A stretch of 64,000 bases of DNA, taken from assembly GCA_030068145.1 (NCBI GenBank), contig JAPJBO010000048.1, positions 248,001-312,000 on the forward strand. The letters are read 5' to 3'. Below the pieces are notes generated by a model. The model made no database searches, was not told the origin of the DNA, and worked only from the letters and a program-made list of their open reading frames with translations. Below are positions 22,727 to 33,589 of this stretch, one piece after another; within the stretch, counting starts at the first letter, position 1, and each line of letters begins with the position of its first letter. The position numbers and the translations under genes were made by a program. The DNA is from Diplonema papillatum. Lineage: Eukaryota; Euglenozoa; Diplonemea; Diplonemida; Diplonemidae.

Positions 22727-23070
22727 CCCGTGTTAGTGTCGCCACCGTTTAGCCCTTGTCAGTGTCGCCTTTTGCCTGAAAACGCGAGGCGACACTAACA
22801 CGGGAAGACGGTTCTCAATAGGGTTCCCTGCATTTGCATGAAGAATGTCTCATCCTCTCCAACGGCTTCCCGTGTTAGTGTCGCTTCCGTTTAGCCCTTG
22901 TCAGTGTCGCCTTTTTGTCTGAAAACGCGAGGCGCACTAACACGGGAAGACGGTTCTCAATAGGGTTCCCTGTATTTGCATGAAGAATGTCTCATCCTCA
23001 CCAACGGCTTCCCCGTGTTAGTGTCGCCTTTTAGGAAAAGGTGCCTTTAGGTAGGCGACACTAACACGGG
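22727..23070 (+). repeat. Three foldback units with CCCGTGTTAGTGTCGCC arms
   Basis: Inverted repeats at 22727-22804, 22869-22946 and 23012-23070. Each starts CCCGTGTTAGTGTCG and ends with its complement; the arms of the first are 17 bases. The interiors differ, and the first two units share a ~65-base spacer. They resemble a short MITE amplified locally. Confidence 0.8.
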
Positions 23071-24730
23071 AAATGTTTTCTTGGGTTTGAAGAGCGCGTG
23101 GTGCTTGCACCACTGAGGCCAGCTTTATTTAACCGCGGATAGTGAAGGATTGTTCAGGAAACGGTCCTGAGCGAAACCCGACCAGGTAACGACCATTTCA
23201 CTGTCTTCTTTGTTTTGTGATGCAAACATCACGAGGTGCTGTCCGAAGACACCACCCACGTGAGCACTGTTAAGCATTGAGTTCTTTTAAGTACATGAAC
23301 CACATGGAAGATAGCATGCACTGCTAAGCAGCGGTTGCCAGATACTCCCGTAGCACCTATTCACGGGTTTGCAGGGGTAAAAAGGATGGGGGGGTGGGGT
23401 AGGTACACCCGAAAAGCGGGTGTGTTTACACGTAGAAAACGCGCGTAAACATACACCGAAAAAGCGTAAACTCCAGCTATAGCTCCAGCTTCCGAGGCAC
23501 CGCCGCGTACGGCTAGCCTTATCCGCTGAGGCGGCGTAGCAGTAGGTCTGGTCTTGGTGCTGGAGTTCTTCGACGCGTCTCTTCGTACGTGGGCTTTGAA
23601 AGGGGGGGGGGGGGGGGTGGGGGGGTGCTATTTGTACGGATTCCGTTGAATCGGTGGTGATGAGGCTAGGGGGGGATGAGGGAAGAGGGGGACGCAAACG
23701 GATCACCGGCTAATGTTGCGGTTGCGCCACGGGCGGGCCGATGTGATAGATGATGCCCGCTATGACAGTCCGGTGTGGTGAGAGCGACAGGCCTGTGTGT
23801 GGGTGTGGAACTCAACGATGTAACATCTGGCGCGGAATATAGCCCAGTGTGTGTGGAGAGCTCGGAGCAGGATTTCTGCCCGACGAAGGACGCATTTCAA
23901 AGATTTGTGTCAGATCTTTCCAATAAAGCAAACGGCGACCACTTTCGACCATTATTTGGCCTCTCAACCGCGAAGTTGACACCCGCGAACTTTCTCGAAT
24001 TAGCTACCCCTATAGTGGTAGTTCGTATTTCTAACCTTTCCTTATCCCTCAAAACCAGCACCAATAACAACCGCCCCACCCACCGTGCAGAGAGGAGTCA
24101 CAGCACCCAGAAGCAGCGTGCCGGAAACTCAAAGCCGACTGGTGAAAGTGACACGCGGGCTCTACTTTGATTCAGCCTTTATTCACTTAACCACTTAAGA
24201 ATATGTTGCGGTGGTCTCCGCTGGTTTCCGGTAGTTTGTGCGCTTCGTCTACTCATGTATACCCGTTCACTCTTTTTAGAGTTATAGTGCTTTGTGTTAA
24301 CAATGCATTGTTGGTACTAAAAATTAGTAGTTGGCAGCGTACTACATGAAACTTACCGAAGCAGGTGAGTTCCGCTAGTGCGCACAAACAAAGCTGGCTA
24401 GCCAAAAAAGACTCCTGCCCGACACCACGAACACATTCGCAATGAATGTGGCCCGAAGGGCAGGTGGGGCGGGATCTTTCGGGACGGATAGAGCGTGGAA
24501 GGTTGCCAGCTTCTCCATCCGGCACTCGGCTCAAGAACTCTGCTTTCATCTTGCGGTCTTGCGTTTATTTAGACGCAGGCTAGAGGGGGAGAAAACAAAA
24601 CAAGTGCAAAGTGGGTCGTTTTTAGAGTTAAGGTACGCTTACGTCCGCCACTCAACCCAAATGTACCTGTGTTTCGTGCGGGCTACAGCGCATTCACCTC
24701 CTTTGAGATTTCGCAACTGGCAGTCTCCTC
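23071..24730. other. No gene recognised
   Basis: Holds a foldback-like ACACCCGAAAAGCGGGTGTG segment at 23405, a G-run of about 17 near 23600 that could form a G-quadruplex, and rRNA-like partial cores near 24275 and 24620. A plus-strand frame at 23775-24170 has no ATG and no recognisable domain. Confidence 0.45.
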
Positions 24731-24760
24731 ATGTATTTCCTACTAAGCAGGTGCTTGCAC

Positions 24761-24800
<40 letters not shown>

Positions 24801-24864
24801 GAGTTAGAGTGCAGGGACCATCTCTCCGAGGAGTATCCGGTCGCCCCACTACTATCCCGTACTA

Positions 24865-26320
24865 CTACGGCGGGCGCAAGTCGTTGCGCCGTGGGCGCGG
24901 AGCGAGCCGTGGCCCTGTCAAAGATGATTGTTGCACCGATGGTGGCGCAGCCGGGGACGTTCTGACTGGCGGACGAGACCGCCTGGCAGGCGTGTGTTGA
25001 CACGTTGTTTCGCGGGCTCTCCTCCTTTTGGCAATAGCCCGCCCTATGGCGGCGGCTAGCATCTTGACAGAGAATCTCAACTCCCACTGAACATAGGGTA
25101 CGTCGTGCGGATATTCAGGCACGGCATCGTTCCAGCTGTTACGGGCGCAAATTGTTTCCAGCTTGCCCAACATCCACTCGGTCTTCCGTCCAGCCGCAAA
25201 GCGTGGGCGGTGGGTACAACCCGGCATAGCCGGCGCACCAAAACAGCGGAGGGAACAGACCCCCTGCCGCCACTTCCCAGGGAAGGAGGCGACTCCTGAG
25301 TCGGCGCAGCACAGGTCGTTGATAGCTCGCATAAGGTACCCAATTTGCAGCCCCTTCTCGGCGAAGGTTCTCCCTGGGAGCTTCGAACGCGTAAATGCCT
25401 CAAAATCAAGCGCGAGTTCCACGCCTGTCGTCGGGAGAGGGTTGGAGCTGACCCACGATAGACTCCGCAGCCAGAAGACCAACGTCGCTGCGAAGCGGGT
25501 TCCGATGTTGGTCGTTAGCAACTTACGACTGTCCGTTGCTAAGTGTACGTCGTATTTCGTCGACGCACCTGAGGCGAGTTCCCAAGGGCGTGTTGCCGCA
25601 AGGCTCCGCTGCGCCTGCGCCATCTCGATTGAGATCGTACCGATCAGCCTCTGGATCTTCTCCAGGAGGTCAGGAGGGGTCCCGTAGGGGGGTATCCCTC
25701 TAATGCACAAGCACTGGGGCATGTCCCGGACCATCGCCTCAGCAATGCAAAACCGGGATCGCAGCTCGTTCCATCTACAACCTGGGCCCGGACATTGCCA
25801 GTAGTAATGCCACAGGGTCCCCGTCGCACCGCTGTCGCAGAACTCGCAGTCGCCGCTCCCCGAACCCCACTTCCTGCGGCACCATTCCCGTGAGTACACC
25901 GCTCCCCCAATACATCGACTGATCGCGGAACTCAATTTGTGGTCCGTCGCGCGGTTCAGCCAAAGCCGATTCATGGCACGTACGTCCACCCCTCCTTCGA
26001 TTCCGTCAAATCCTTGTCTCTGTGTGGTCAAGTAACGCCACGCGCGCAGACGCAGGCCCTCACGAAAGAGGTGTGGGGCTTCTTTACCGAGTAGCGACAC
26101 GGGAGTCCCGTCGAAAGACAGGGACTGGAAGCTGTGCTGCGTAGCCCGCAGGAATCTTATCTCCCGCAGAAGATTAGCCATAAGACCTACGGGACCCTTG
26201 ATAGACGAGTCGGCTCCCACGCGAAGGAGAGCGTCCATCCTCACCCGAAACCTCTCTTTCCCGTATTGTTTCACGAACGTGCGGAATAAGCTGAAACCTG
26301 AGGCGCATGCCGGATCACAC
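24865..26320 (-). pseudogene. LINE ORF2 C-terminal part, out of frame with RT
   Basis: Continues the LINE protein: an Arg-rich thumb/linker region, WLNRATDHKLSSAISRC, then the zinc-knuckle-like CEFCDSGATGTLWHYYWQC segment and a long C-terminal extension. No ATG begins it, consistent with a frameshift rather than a separate gene. Confidence 0.7.
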
Positions 26321-26371
26321 AGGTGTGCTTTTGCAACCAGGGAGAGAACCGCAAGAGGGCTCTTCGCCCGG

Positions 26372-26995
26372 TTAGATCGGGATCACGCAAGCGGAGAGTG
26401 CCGTTCGGAGCGTTGAGCTGTTGACGAAGCCACCTGTTGTATTCGTGCAGTAGGCCGCCCCGTAATACGCGGAGGCTGCGATCGTCTGCATTATGCGGAA
26501 CTTCGTGCGATGCATGAGCGGCGCCGCCTCAAGTCTGGCCGCGGCCTCGACCGTGGCGTTGGCCCTGCGGTTGTCAACGGGTCCCTCTGTGCCCAGGGGG
26601 ACACCCAAAACCTTCACTATTTTGCTCGATCGAATTATTTTGCGACCGATCACGAGGCGAGGAGGCTCTGGGGACGTCGAGAAGGAGACCGACTTGTCCT
26701 CGTTGAGGGCAAAGCCCGTCAGGCTGTCGAACACCTCTGTGGTTCGAATTCCCTCTTGGAGTAGCCTCGCAAGTTGCGACAGCAGGTACAGATCGTCGGC
26801 GAACGACTTCGGACTCACCCGAGCTCGGCTGACCAAGGCCTTCGAGAGAACAGAGAGGAGCGCGTTGATCAGGACCACTGATATCGGGCAGCCCTGGAGA
26901 ATTCCGTTGGTGACAGTGAACATCTCGCCGACTCCCAAGGGGTACCGGAAGCGACGCCTCAGGTGCTTGTATATGTGGCGTAAGGGTGCCAGCAC
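26372..26995 (-). pseudogene. LINE reverse transcriptase, partial
   Basis: Encodes RT motifs B (GILQGCPIS) and C (FADD) followed by the start of the thumb region. The frame ends at 26372 where a frameshift separates it from the downstream part. There is no endonuclease domain upstream because the element is 5'-truncated. Confidence 0.8.
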
Positions 26996-27198
26996 ACGCT
27001 CGTCGAAAAAGAAAGAGAGAGAGAGAGAGAGAGTTTGAATAGAGCATCTATTTGGTATCGGAAAGTAGGTGCGAGATCAGGCAAACCTTGTGCGCTAGCT
27101 TCGTTTAACCGTGAATCTAATAATCAGGGCTTACCCCACATTCTCGCTTTCATTTTATTTCCATTCTCCTCCTAATCATACACTACCCTCCGGGAAAA

Positions 27199-29306
27199 AT
27201 GCCGGTACACACGGGTAGCACGCGCCGCCGGGCCGCACGGACCAGCCGTCGGCTGATGGATCCTGACTGGGCGGCGGCTGAGGAAGCTGCCGACAAGGCC
27301 AACCGGGAGTGGCGGGTATGGAACCCTTGCGAGCCCGGGGAGTCGGCGGCCCCCCGTTCGCCGGCGGGAAAGGGGGAGAAAGCCGGTCGGAGCTGAAGAC
27401 CGGCATGGAACGGTCGTCTGGGGACTGGTCCCCCCTGGCCGACTGCAGACTTGAAGGACCTGGCGGGAGTACGACGGAGGCTCTACTCCCGCCTCCGGCT
27501 GGCAACGCCGCACAACGCGAAGACCCGGGAAGCGCTTCCACGAATGCACCCGGGCACTCGGAATTAGCTCATCCTACCCTTTGCGACAGCCGTTTCCCGA
27601 CACGACAGAAACAACCCTTGCCCGACGCCGGCTTCTCGCCTCGGCAGGTCAGGGGGTTGAAGTCGCGAAGGTCCAGGTTGCTCAGGGGGAGGAGGCTTTT
27701 CCTCCGGCTCCACCCCCATTTCTACGACCCTCCTACCGCAGTTCCTCTCGGGTACCTCCCACCAGAAACGAGAGGTCTCATTCCGGGCATCGGTGCCCCG
27801 AGATCTGCGAGGCCGCTAGACGTCACGGCAGTGCCGCCGATCGATCTCCGCAAGCTCCGGAGCCTCGCCGGCCCCGGGGCCCGCTTGCACGGCTTGCTTG
27901 ACCTCCTAACGGACGGGCACTCCTTCCGACGGAAGTTGTTGGGCACTCCTCTCGTGCCGGGTCGGAAGAGCGACGCGTTTGCCCGCCATGCGCAGACGCT
28001 GGAAAGCGTTGGGTTTGTGGAGCGCGTCCCCCGTTCGGAGCCGCTGAAGTGCGTCCTTCCGGCTTTTGCTGTTGAAAAGGGCGAACAGCACTCGCGGGCC
28101 ATCGTTGACGGCCGCCCGCTGAACGAGCTGATGGAGCCCCCGCCGAAGTTCAGCCTCTTGCGTGTCGACGAGGTCATCGCCAAGATGATGTCGAAGTCGT
28201 ACGCAGTCGTCGTTGACCTGAAGTCCTACTTCTTCCAGTTCCCAGTAGGACGGTCGACGTCAGCTTTCTTCGGGCTCCGCACAAGGAAGCTCGACGGGGG
28301 CGTGGCTCTGTATAGGTGGCGCCGGCTGACGATGGGCTGGTCTTTCTCGCCCGTGATTGCGCAGGACTCGGCGCTTGTCATCACGGAGCCTGCCGGGGAC
28401 GATAAGATAGTCTGGTACGACGACTGGGCCCTCGTTGAAGACTGTCCGGATGCGCTTCGCGCCGTGCGCGACCGAGTTTTGCGGCGTGCCCGCAAGGTGC
28501 GCATGACAGTCAACGACGAGAAGTCCGTCCTCGAGCCCAGCTCGAAACCAGTCGTCCTCGGGGTAGAATTCGACCTCGCGGCGAAGACGTACAGGCTGAA
28601 ACAGGAGTGGGCGAGAAAAGCGCACCTGCTGTTTTGCTCAGCTGAGTCGGCACAGATGACCGTGCGCGGGATCTGGAAGGTCGTCGGGACCGCCATCTGG
28701 GCGTGGACGGTGTGGGGCACGCCGCTTTGCAGAGTGAGCCCGGTGCTTGCGTGGATGGGGACACTGGCGCATCAGGTCCTAACAGGCACCCTGGGCTGGG
28801 AGTCGCTGGTTCGAGTGAGCGACGACGTCCTTCCTTTCCTTGCTGGGGTGAGGCGGCGTCTGTCGGGGAACCGGTGGGTCACGTTCGACATGCAGCAGCG
28901 GGATACCCTCGTCGAGGCATGGTCCGACGCCAGCATGCAGGGATGGGCCTGGCTAGTGGATTCCATGGCAATGTGGGGACCGTGGAGAGATATCCCGCAG
29001 CATATCTTCTTTGCCGAATTAACGGCGGCAAAGTTTGCTATTGCGTACGCGGCTTCGCGCTCTCCGCTATCGACAATAAGAATCTTTGTCGACAACTTGC
29101 CCGCCGTGAACTGTCTGAGGAATTGGAAGTCGAAGACCCAACTCGGGAACTTCATCCTCTGCCAGGTCCGCGACGTGTTGGAAGAACACCAATGTGTTCT
29201 CGAGACTGTGTGGGTTCCGACCGCTGAGCAATTAGCGGACGTATGGACACGAGACCCATACAGGCAAGGCATTCCGCCTCCTCGCGTCCCTTTCTGCATT
29301 GCGTGA
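27199..29306 (+). CDS. Retrotransposon RT-RNase H, expressed by -1 frameshift
   Basis: A short frame from the ATG at 27199 (65 codons, basic N-terminus, no recognised domain) overlaps a long frame in the -1 phase that runs to 29306. The long frame encodes reverse transcriptase: VVVDLKSYFFQFPV (motif A), RRLTMGWSFSPVIAQ (motif B) and WYDDW (catalytic YxDD variant). An RNase H follows, with SDAS, AELTAAK, VDN and LADVWTR carrying the acidic residues. No integrase, tyrosine recombinase or LTR is visible in the ~200 flanking bases, so the family (LTR or DIRS-like) is open. The frame is intact. It sits just upstream of the LINE and 190 bases from the 3' end of eIF5B, on the opposite strand to both. 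Confidence 0.8.
27366..27404 (+). promoter_or_regulatory. -1 ribosomal frameshift signal
   Basis: Slippery heptamer G GGA AAG at 27366-27372, in the correct phase for the upstream frame, then a 9-base spacer. A perfect 7-bp GC-rich hairpin follows (GCCGGTC at 27382-27388, GACCGGC at 27398-27404) with a 9-base loop. The stop codon of the upstream frame (27394-27396) lies in the loop. Slippage gives GGG AAA and enters the RT frame. Confidence 0.75.
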
Positions 29307-29499
29307 TGTCGGCCTATTTCTATTTTCTCACGTCTGAGGACGTTGCTAGAGGATTACGGGAAGTGCGTCCAGCCACCCTGTCGTCCAGTTGTCTAGCAGC
29401 TTTCGCTGAGCATTCCTTCCGACAGCTGGCGCTTATGTAAAAGAAAATACTAACAAACCTTTTGAATCGGGCCGCGCAAAGCCGGTATTCCGGAGACGA

Positions 29500-29975
29500 T
29501 CACAAGATGTTAAGCTGCTTCTTCAGCTTGAGGATGATGGCCCAGTCCTCCTTCTCCATCTCGCCCCTGAAGCTCTCCTTGAGCGCGTCGATCGAGTCAC
29601 GGGTGATCTCGCTCCAAAGGTGGTCGGTCTCGTCGATTTGCCGCCCGAAGGTCACTGTCTCCGTCTTGATCTTCACGGCCACCTGCTGACCCTTCCGCGA
29701 AACCTTCTGCGGCTTGTGCTCCTTCTCGACAGCCTCGACTTTGCCCACGTGGAACGGTACGGTTTTGCCGTTCTCGTTCTTCTTCCAAGCGAACAGCGGA
29801 GTGCCAACCCGCAGCTGGCCTTGCACGACCTCCATGCCGAGGAGGATCGGGTTCTTCTTGTTGAACGCCTTCCCTGGCAGCGTGATCAGCTCGCATGGGA
29901 ACACAGCACTCACCTTGTTCTTGTCCTGGATCGTGTTCGTGTAGTCCTCCAGGTACTTGTTAAACTTGTCTTGAA
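29500..29975 (-). CDS. EIF5B: eIF5B exon 3 (C-terminus)
   Basis: Encodes the last 158 residues of translation initiation factor eIF5B, domain IV, which contacts Met-tRNAi and eIF1A. The acceptor CCCACAG is followed by TTCAAG. The first two bases complete the codon begun in exon 2, giving IIYH-LQDKFNKYLEDY across the junction. Diagnostic segments are VFPCELITLP, GMEVVQGQLRVGTP, FGRQIDETD and SIDALKESFRGEM, all in the order seen in human and yeast eIF5B. The stop is TGA at 29500-29502. Confidence 0.95.
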
Positions 29976-30207
29976 CTGTGGGTTTGTGTTTAAGTCCGTG
30001 GCTTTAAGTTGGTAACGGCTGAATCGAAGTATCGCCCACTTGTCATTTCCACCAGTTTTCTTGTATCCCACCACAAGGCAGCACAGACCTTTCCCTCAGC
30101 GGGCCACCTGCCCACTGACTTCGCAGAATGAAAAGGTGGGTCCCCCAGACCCTCCCCCTTGTAGTCGAAAGTCTGGATTGTGTGAAACTTTCTCCGCCAC
30201 GGCATCG

Positions 30208-30283
30208 AACGGTGGCTCAGTTGACGGGGCGACGGACTTCTGTCCCGAGCGCCCGGGTTCAAACCCCGCCGGTGACACTTTTT
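30208..30283 (+). tRNA. tRNA-like sequence (Arg-TCT-like), pseudogene or SINE head
   Basis: The A-box-like TGGCTCAGTTGACGGGG and B-box-like GGGTTCAAACCCC are spaced as in a tRNA. The loop CTTCTGT would read TCT, and a TTTTT run follows at 30279. The D stem and most of the T stem pair, but the acceptor stem does not. This is therefore a tRNA relic or the head of a tRNA-derived SINE rather than a working tRNA. Confidence 0.4.
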
Positions 30284-30787
30284 CACCAGACTTCCTTTAC
30301 CAGTTTCTGCACTCTTCAAACCATCGCGCCGGACGTCGAGGGTCGCCCTTTTTACAACCCTCAAACGGTCGCTTTGGTCCAAAAAATGAGGACAACCCTC
30401 AGACGTCAGTTTTGGCTGGTGGAGTGGTCTAGCTGTAGATGTCTAAGTGGGAAACACCAACAGGATTTGTTGACATGGTGTTGAAACGTCAATTGGTAAA
30501 CCCGTACCGTTCGGGCAATCTCTTTCGTGTTTACAATGCTTTGTTACTACGAAAACACCCGACGTAGCTGCTTCGACTCCCAATGGAAGGGACTCCCCGT
30601 GTAGGTAGAGGGGAAAATACAATACAAACACAATCTGATTTGTTCTTCGCTTGCACCACCGTGTGTTGTTCTCTTACTCAGGACTTTTGACCTTTACACC
30701 ACTGTGTGTTGTTCTCACACTCAGGACTTTTGACCTTTACACCACTGTGTGTTGTTCTCTCACTCAGGACTTTTGACCTGTTGTGTT

Positions 30788-31047
30788 CAGTGTGCGCGCG
30801 ATCAGCCGGCTTATCGGCTGATTAAATTTCGAGATATTTTTTTTACCGGCAGACTCGCACAAAATCAGCCGATTTTCAGTGTAAGATTTGGCTATGCCGC
30901 CCATGGAGCGGGGCTTGATGCACCAGCATGATGTTGTCGTAAAACCCTTCTGATCGGCAGACCTTCCAAAAATCAGCCGGCTGGATTTTTTCAAGAACTT
31001 TTTTTTCCGGCTGAAATCAGCCGCTTTTTTCCTCAGCGCGAACACTG
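30788..31047. mobile_element. hAT-like MITE, 260 bp, with 8-bp target duplication
   Basis: Ends are CAGTGTGCGCGCG on the left and CGCGAACACTG on the right, imperfect terminal inverted repeats starting CAGTGT. The octamer GTTGTGTT flanks both sides (30780-30787 and 31048-31055) and occurs once in the uninterrupted paralogue at 19430. The interior holds repeated ATCAGCCGG motifs in both orientations. There is no coding capacity. Confidence 0.85.
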
Positions 31048-31206
31048 GTTGTGTTTGTGTGATTTGTCGTGTCGCATGACCTCACGTCCGTTCAGCACGT
31101 GGTTCGGTAGTTTCAGCACTTGGGATCCCTTCGGTTCTTTGTCGGGCAGCATCGTCGAGCATTTCCTTTCAAGCTGGCGCGTATGTAAAATAAAAGGACG
31201 GCATAC

Positions 31207-32314
31207 GGTGGTAGATGATGTCGGCGGTGAAGATGGTGATCTCCTCCTTGTCGGCGAACTCCTGCGCCTCCTTCGTGACGGCCACGTCGAAGCAGAGGAT
31301 AACCGCGTATTTCGGGTGCTTCTCCTTCATCCCGACGACGCGCATGATCGTCTTTTTGTGCAGGTCGCCGACGCCGACGGTGGAGACCGGGATTTTGCTG
31401 TCCTGCAAGAACACGAGCAGCGCCTCGAGGGCGCCAAGGGTGGACGCCTGGACAGCCACGCCGAAGTCGCCTTGGGTGCGCTTGATGACGGTGCCGAGCT
31501 CCCGCATGACTTCTTCCTGCAGCTCTTCGATGTCGTCGCCGTCCTTCACGACGAGCATGGGCGTGCCGGGAACGGCGTCTTCGAGGCCCGTGGCGGCTAT
31601 TTTGATCCCCTGGGCGGCCTTGATGGCCTTGTGGTGGATGTATTCCCCCTTCACCCGGATTTCCTTCATCGGGTGCGGCGTCAGCAACGCGCGGACCTGC
31701 GTGACGATCGGCCCATTCAACCCGCAGATGAGGATCGTGTCGCCCTCGCGGAGCGTTCCGTTGACGAGGATGACGTCGATGGTCACCCCATGACCCTCGA
31801 TTTTTTTGACCTCCAAAACGGTGCATTTCAGCTCATCCGTATACATGAGCTGCGCGTTCATATGCCGCTGCGTCAGCTGCACCATCAGCATGAGCAAGTC
31901 GGGGATCCCCTCGCCGGTGTGGGCTGACGTCGGCACCAGCGACACGTTCTTCAAGAAGTTCTTGTTTTCGGTGTACAGGCACGAGTTCAGCCCTTGCTCG
32001 GAAAGCTCCGCCGCGACGCCGTCCATCCGCGAGCGGAACTCCTGCTTGACGTAGTCCTTCTGCTTCTTGAGGGTCAGCGGGAACGGCATGTCCTTGTGTG
32101 GCACCCACTCGAAGAGTCGGTCGATCTTGTTCAGCGCCACGACGAACGGGCACTTTCGCTTCTTCAGGAGCTGGATAGACTCCTTGGTCTGGGCCTCGAG
32201 CCCGTGCATGATGTCAACGACCAGAATGGCGATGTCACACAGCGCAGACCCTCGGCCTCGCAGGTTGGCAAAGGACTCGTGCCCTGGAGTATCGATCACA
32301 AGCAGGCCCGGTAC
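31207..32314 (-). CDS. EIF5B: eIF5B exon 2 (GTPase and domains II-III)
   Basis: 1108 bases encoding 369 residues and one extra base. The acceptor CGCTCAG precedes GTACCGGGC. The exon starts [15 protein letters not shown], which carries GTPase motif G3 (DTPGH), and continues with NKID (G4, about residues 364-367 of the joined protein). It then covers domains II and [59 protein letters not shown] and IFTADIIYH. It reads in one open frame with strong codon bias. It joins exon 1 in phase 0 and exon 3 in phase 1, and both joins restore conserved family sequence. Confidence 0.96.
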
Positions 32315-32459
32315 CTGAGCGGTGATGGTGGGAGGGGGTTAGGCTAGCACACTGTTGATGCATACAAGATAAGAGTTTTGGGTTAGAATGCAAAAAGAAT
32401 CTGTAGCGAGAACTTCGCACAGCCTTCAGGGGTGTGGTTGGTTCAAAAGAAATCTCGCT

Positions 32460-32760
32460 CGGAGAATCCCGTGGGAGATTTCCTCGTTTGATCCAAGAAG
32501 CCATCGATGGTCGGTACTTCTGAATGCACCTGTGGCTACTGCCTTGTCGTGTTATAATTGCATCGAGCCATGTTCTTGCTTTAACTCTCATCCTCTGAAC
32601 CCAGGTAAATTCCATGGCTGGTGTTGCCATCCATCAAACAGTCGTGGGAGAACCCGTGGGAGATATCCCAAGAGAACGTCGGCGACGGTCCGTACTTCCC
32701 AATGTAGCAGTTATCACTGCCTTAGCCAGTGTTCTCGTTGCATCGCTCTAAATTGTCACG
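32460..32760 (-). repeat. Dispersed repeat related to 58.9-59.35 kb
   Basis: Contains AAATTCCATGGCTGGTGTTG and GGGAGAACCCGTGGGAGATA. The complements occur in three tandem units at 58930-59345. Two diverged units are recognisable here (32460-32600 and 32600-32760). Confidence 0.7.
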
Positions 32761-32805
32761 CAATTGGGTGATCCTCTTCCCGCCCAAGCCTATACGGGGG
32801 TATAT

Positions 32806-33008
32806 GGGACCCTGTATACCACCAGTGTATGTGTATGTGTATGTATAGCACAGCCCGTATACACCACCACGCCACGTAGGTACTGTATACACCCATCATA
32901 CCGGTATAGTGTAGTGTATATACGTACTGCACAGCGAGTGCATATACACAACCTCAGACCACCAGATCGGGACCTGTGGGACCCAATATGGGCACATACG
33001 GGACCCTG
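32806..33008 (+). repeat. Single diverged 189-bp satellite monomer
   Basis: Same landmarks as the array at 41326-42649 (GACCCTGTATACCACCAGTG, CACCACGTAGGTACTG, CCTCAGACCACCAGATCGGG) but with substitutions and small insertions. It lies on the other side of the DIRS element from the array. Confidence 0.85.
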
Positions 33009-33204
33009 TCAGCGCTCTTGTTAAGGATCAGCCACTTTGGCCGGATGGCCGGATAAACCAGACCCCCCCCCCCCTTCTACAGTGCAGTTGCCTTCGAGGC
33101 TGGGTGGTCAAATTCTCTAAGGTGAAATGGTCAAATTTCCCTGCCAAAAGTGGGCCCACAAAAATTTTCCAAAGTGTGGTATTTGGGGTATTTGGGGCAA
33201 AAAA

Positions 33205-33388
33205 TAACTATTTATTACTAGGACTAAAAAAAAGCCTTTTAGTCCCGAGGAAGGGTTTATTGTCCCGAGGAAGTTTTTTTTGCCCGAGGGGCCCCCGAAG
33301 GGGGACCCGAGGGCAAAAAAAACTTCCGAGGGACAATAAACCCTTCCGAGGGCCTGTAAAAGGCTTTTTTACCTAGTAATACGTAATT
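33205..33388. repeat. Long foldback (MITE-like)
   Basis: Near-palindrome with ~70-base arms. TATTACTAGG, AGCCTTTTAG, GGAAGGGTTTATTGTCCC and TTTTTTTTGCCC on the left are mirrored by GGGCAAAAAAAA, GGGACAATAAACCCTTCC, AAAAGGCTTTTTT and CCTAGTAATA on the right. It can fold into one long hairpin. Confidence 0.8.
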
Positions 33389-33589
33389 TTATTTCTGGAC
33401 GGCGCCGAGCCCCGAGGCGCAGCCGAGGGACGAGGCAAAAACACACCGTGAACCGAAGTGAGAGGGAAATTAGACCTTTTTGCACTTCTGAGCACAAACT
33501 TCCAAGGTATAATCTAGGAAAGGGGTCAGATTCACAAGCTAACGTGCAGAATGGGTATTTTTTCTACTCCATCTTGATGTTGACGTAGC

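Larger units (their letters stand above)
24764..27033 (-). mobile_element. LINE (non-LTR retrotransposon), 5'-truncated and frameshifted
   Basis: Read on the minus strand. It begins inside a reverse transcriptase domain (27000) and ends at a (TC)n tail at 24768-24800. RT motifs visible are GILQGCPIS (motif B) and SFADDLY (catalytic). After at least one frameshift near 26300-26410 the frame continues through the thumb into a Cys/His cluster (CEFC followed by H and C within about 15 residues) typical of LINE ORF2 C-termini. Missing are the endonuclease and the N-terminal part of RT. GA-rich sequence flanks both ends and may include the target duplication. The clade is not assignable by eye. Confidence 0.85.
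29976..31206 (-). other. eIF5B intron 2 (1231 bp)
   Basis: Donor C|GTATGC and acceptor CCCACAG (minus strand). It holds a tRNA-like sequence, a dispersed repeat (30556-31200) and the MITE inserted into that repeat. A 45-bp motif (ACCACTGTGTGTTGTTCTC type) is triplicated at 30658-30775. Confidence 0.9.

Noticed and set aside
29500-32314. eIF5B C-terminal pieces as a processed or broken pseudogene
   Set aside because: Frames are intact, splice borders are canonical, phases agree and exon 1 supplies exactly the missing part.
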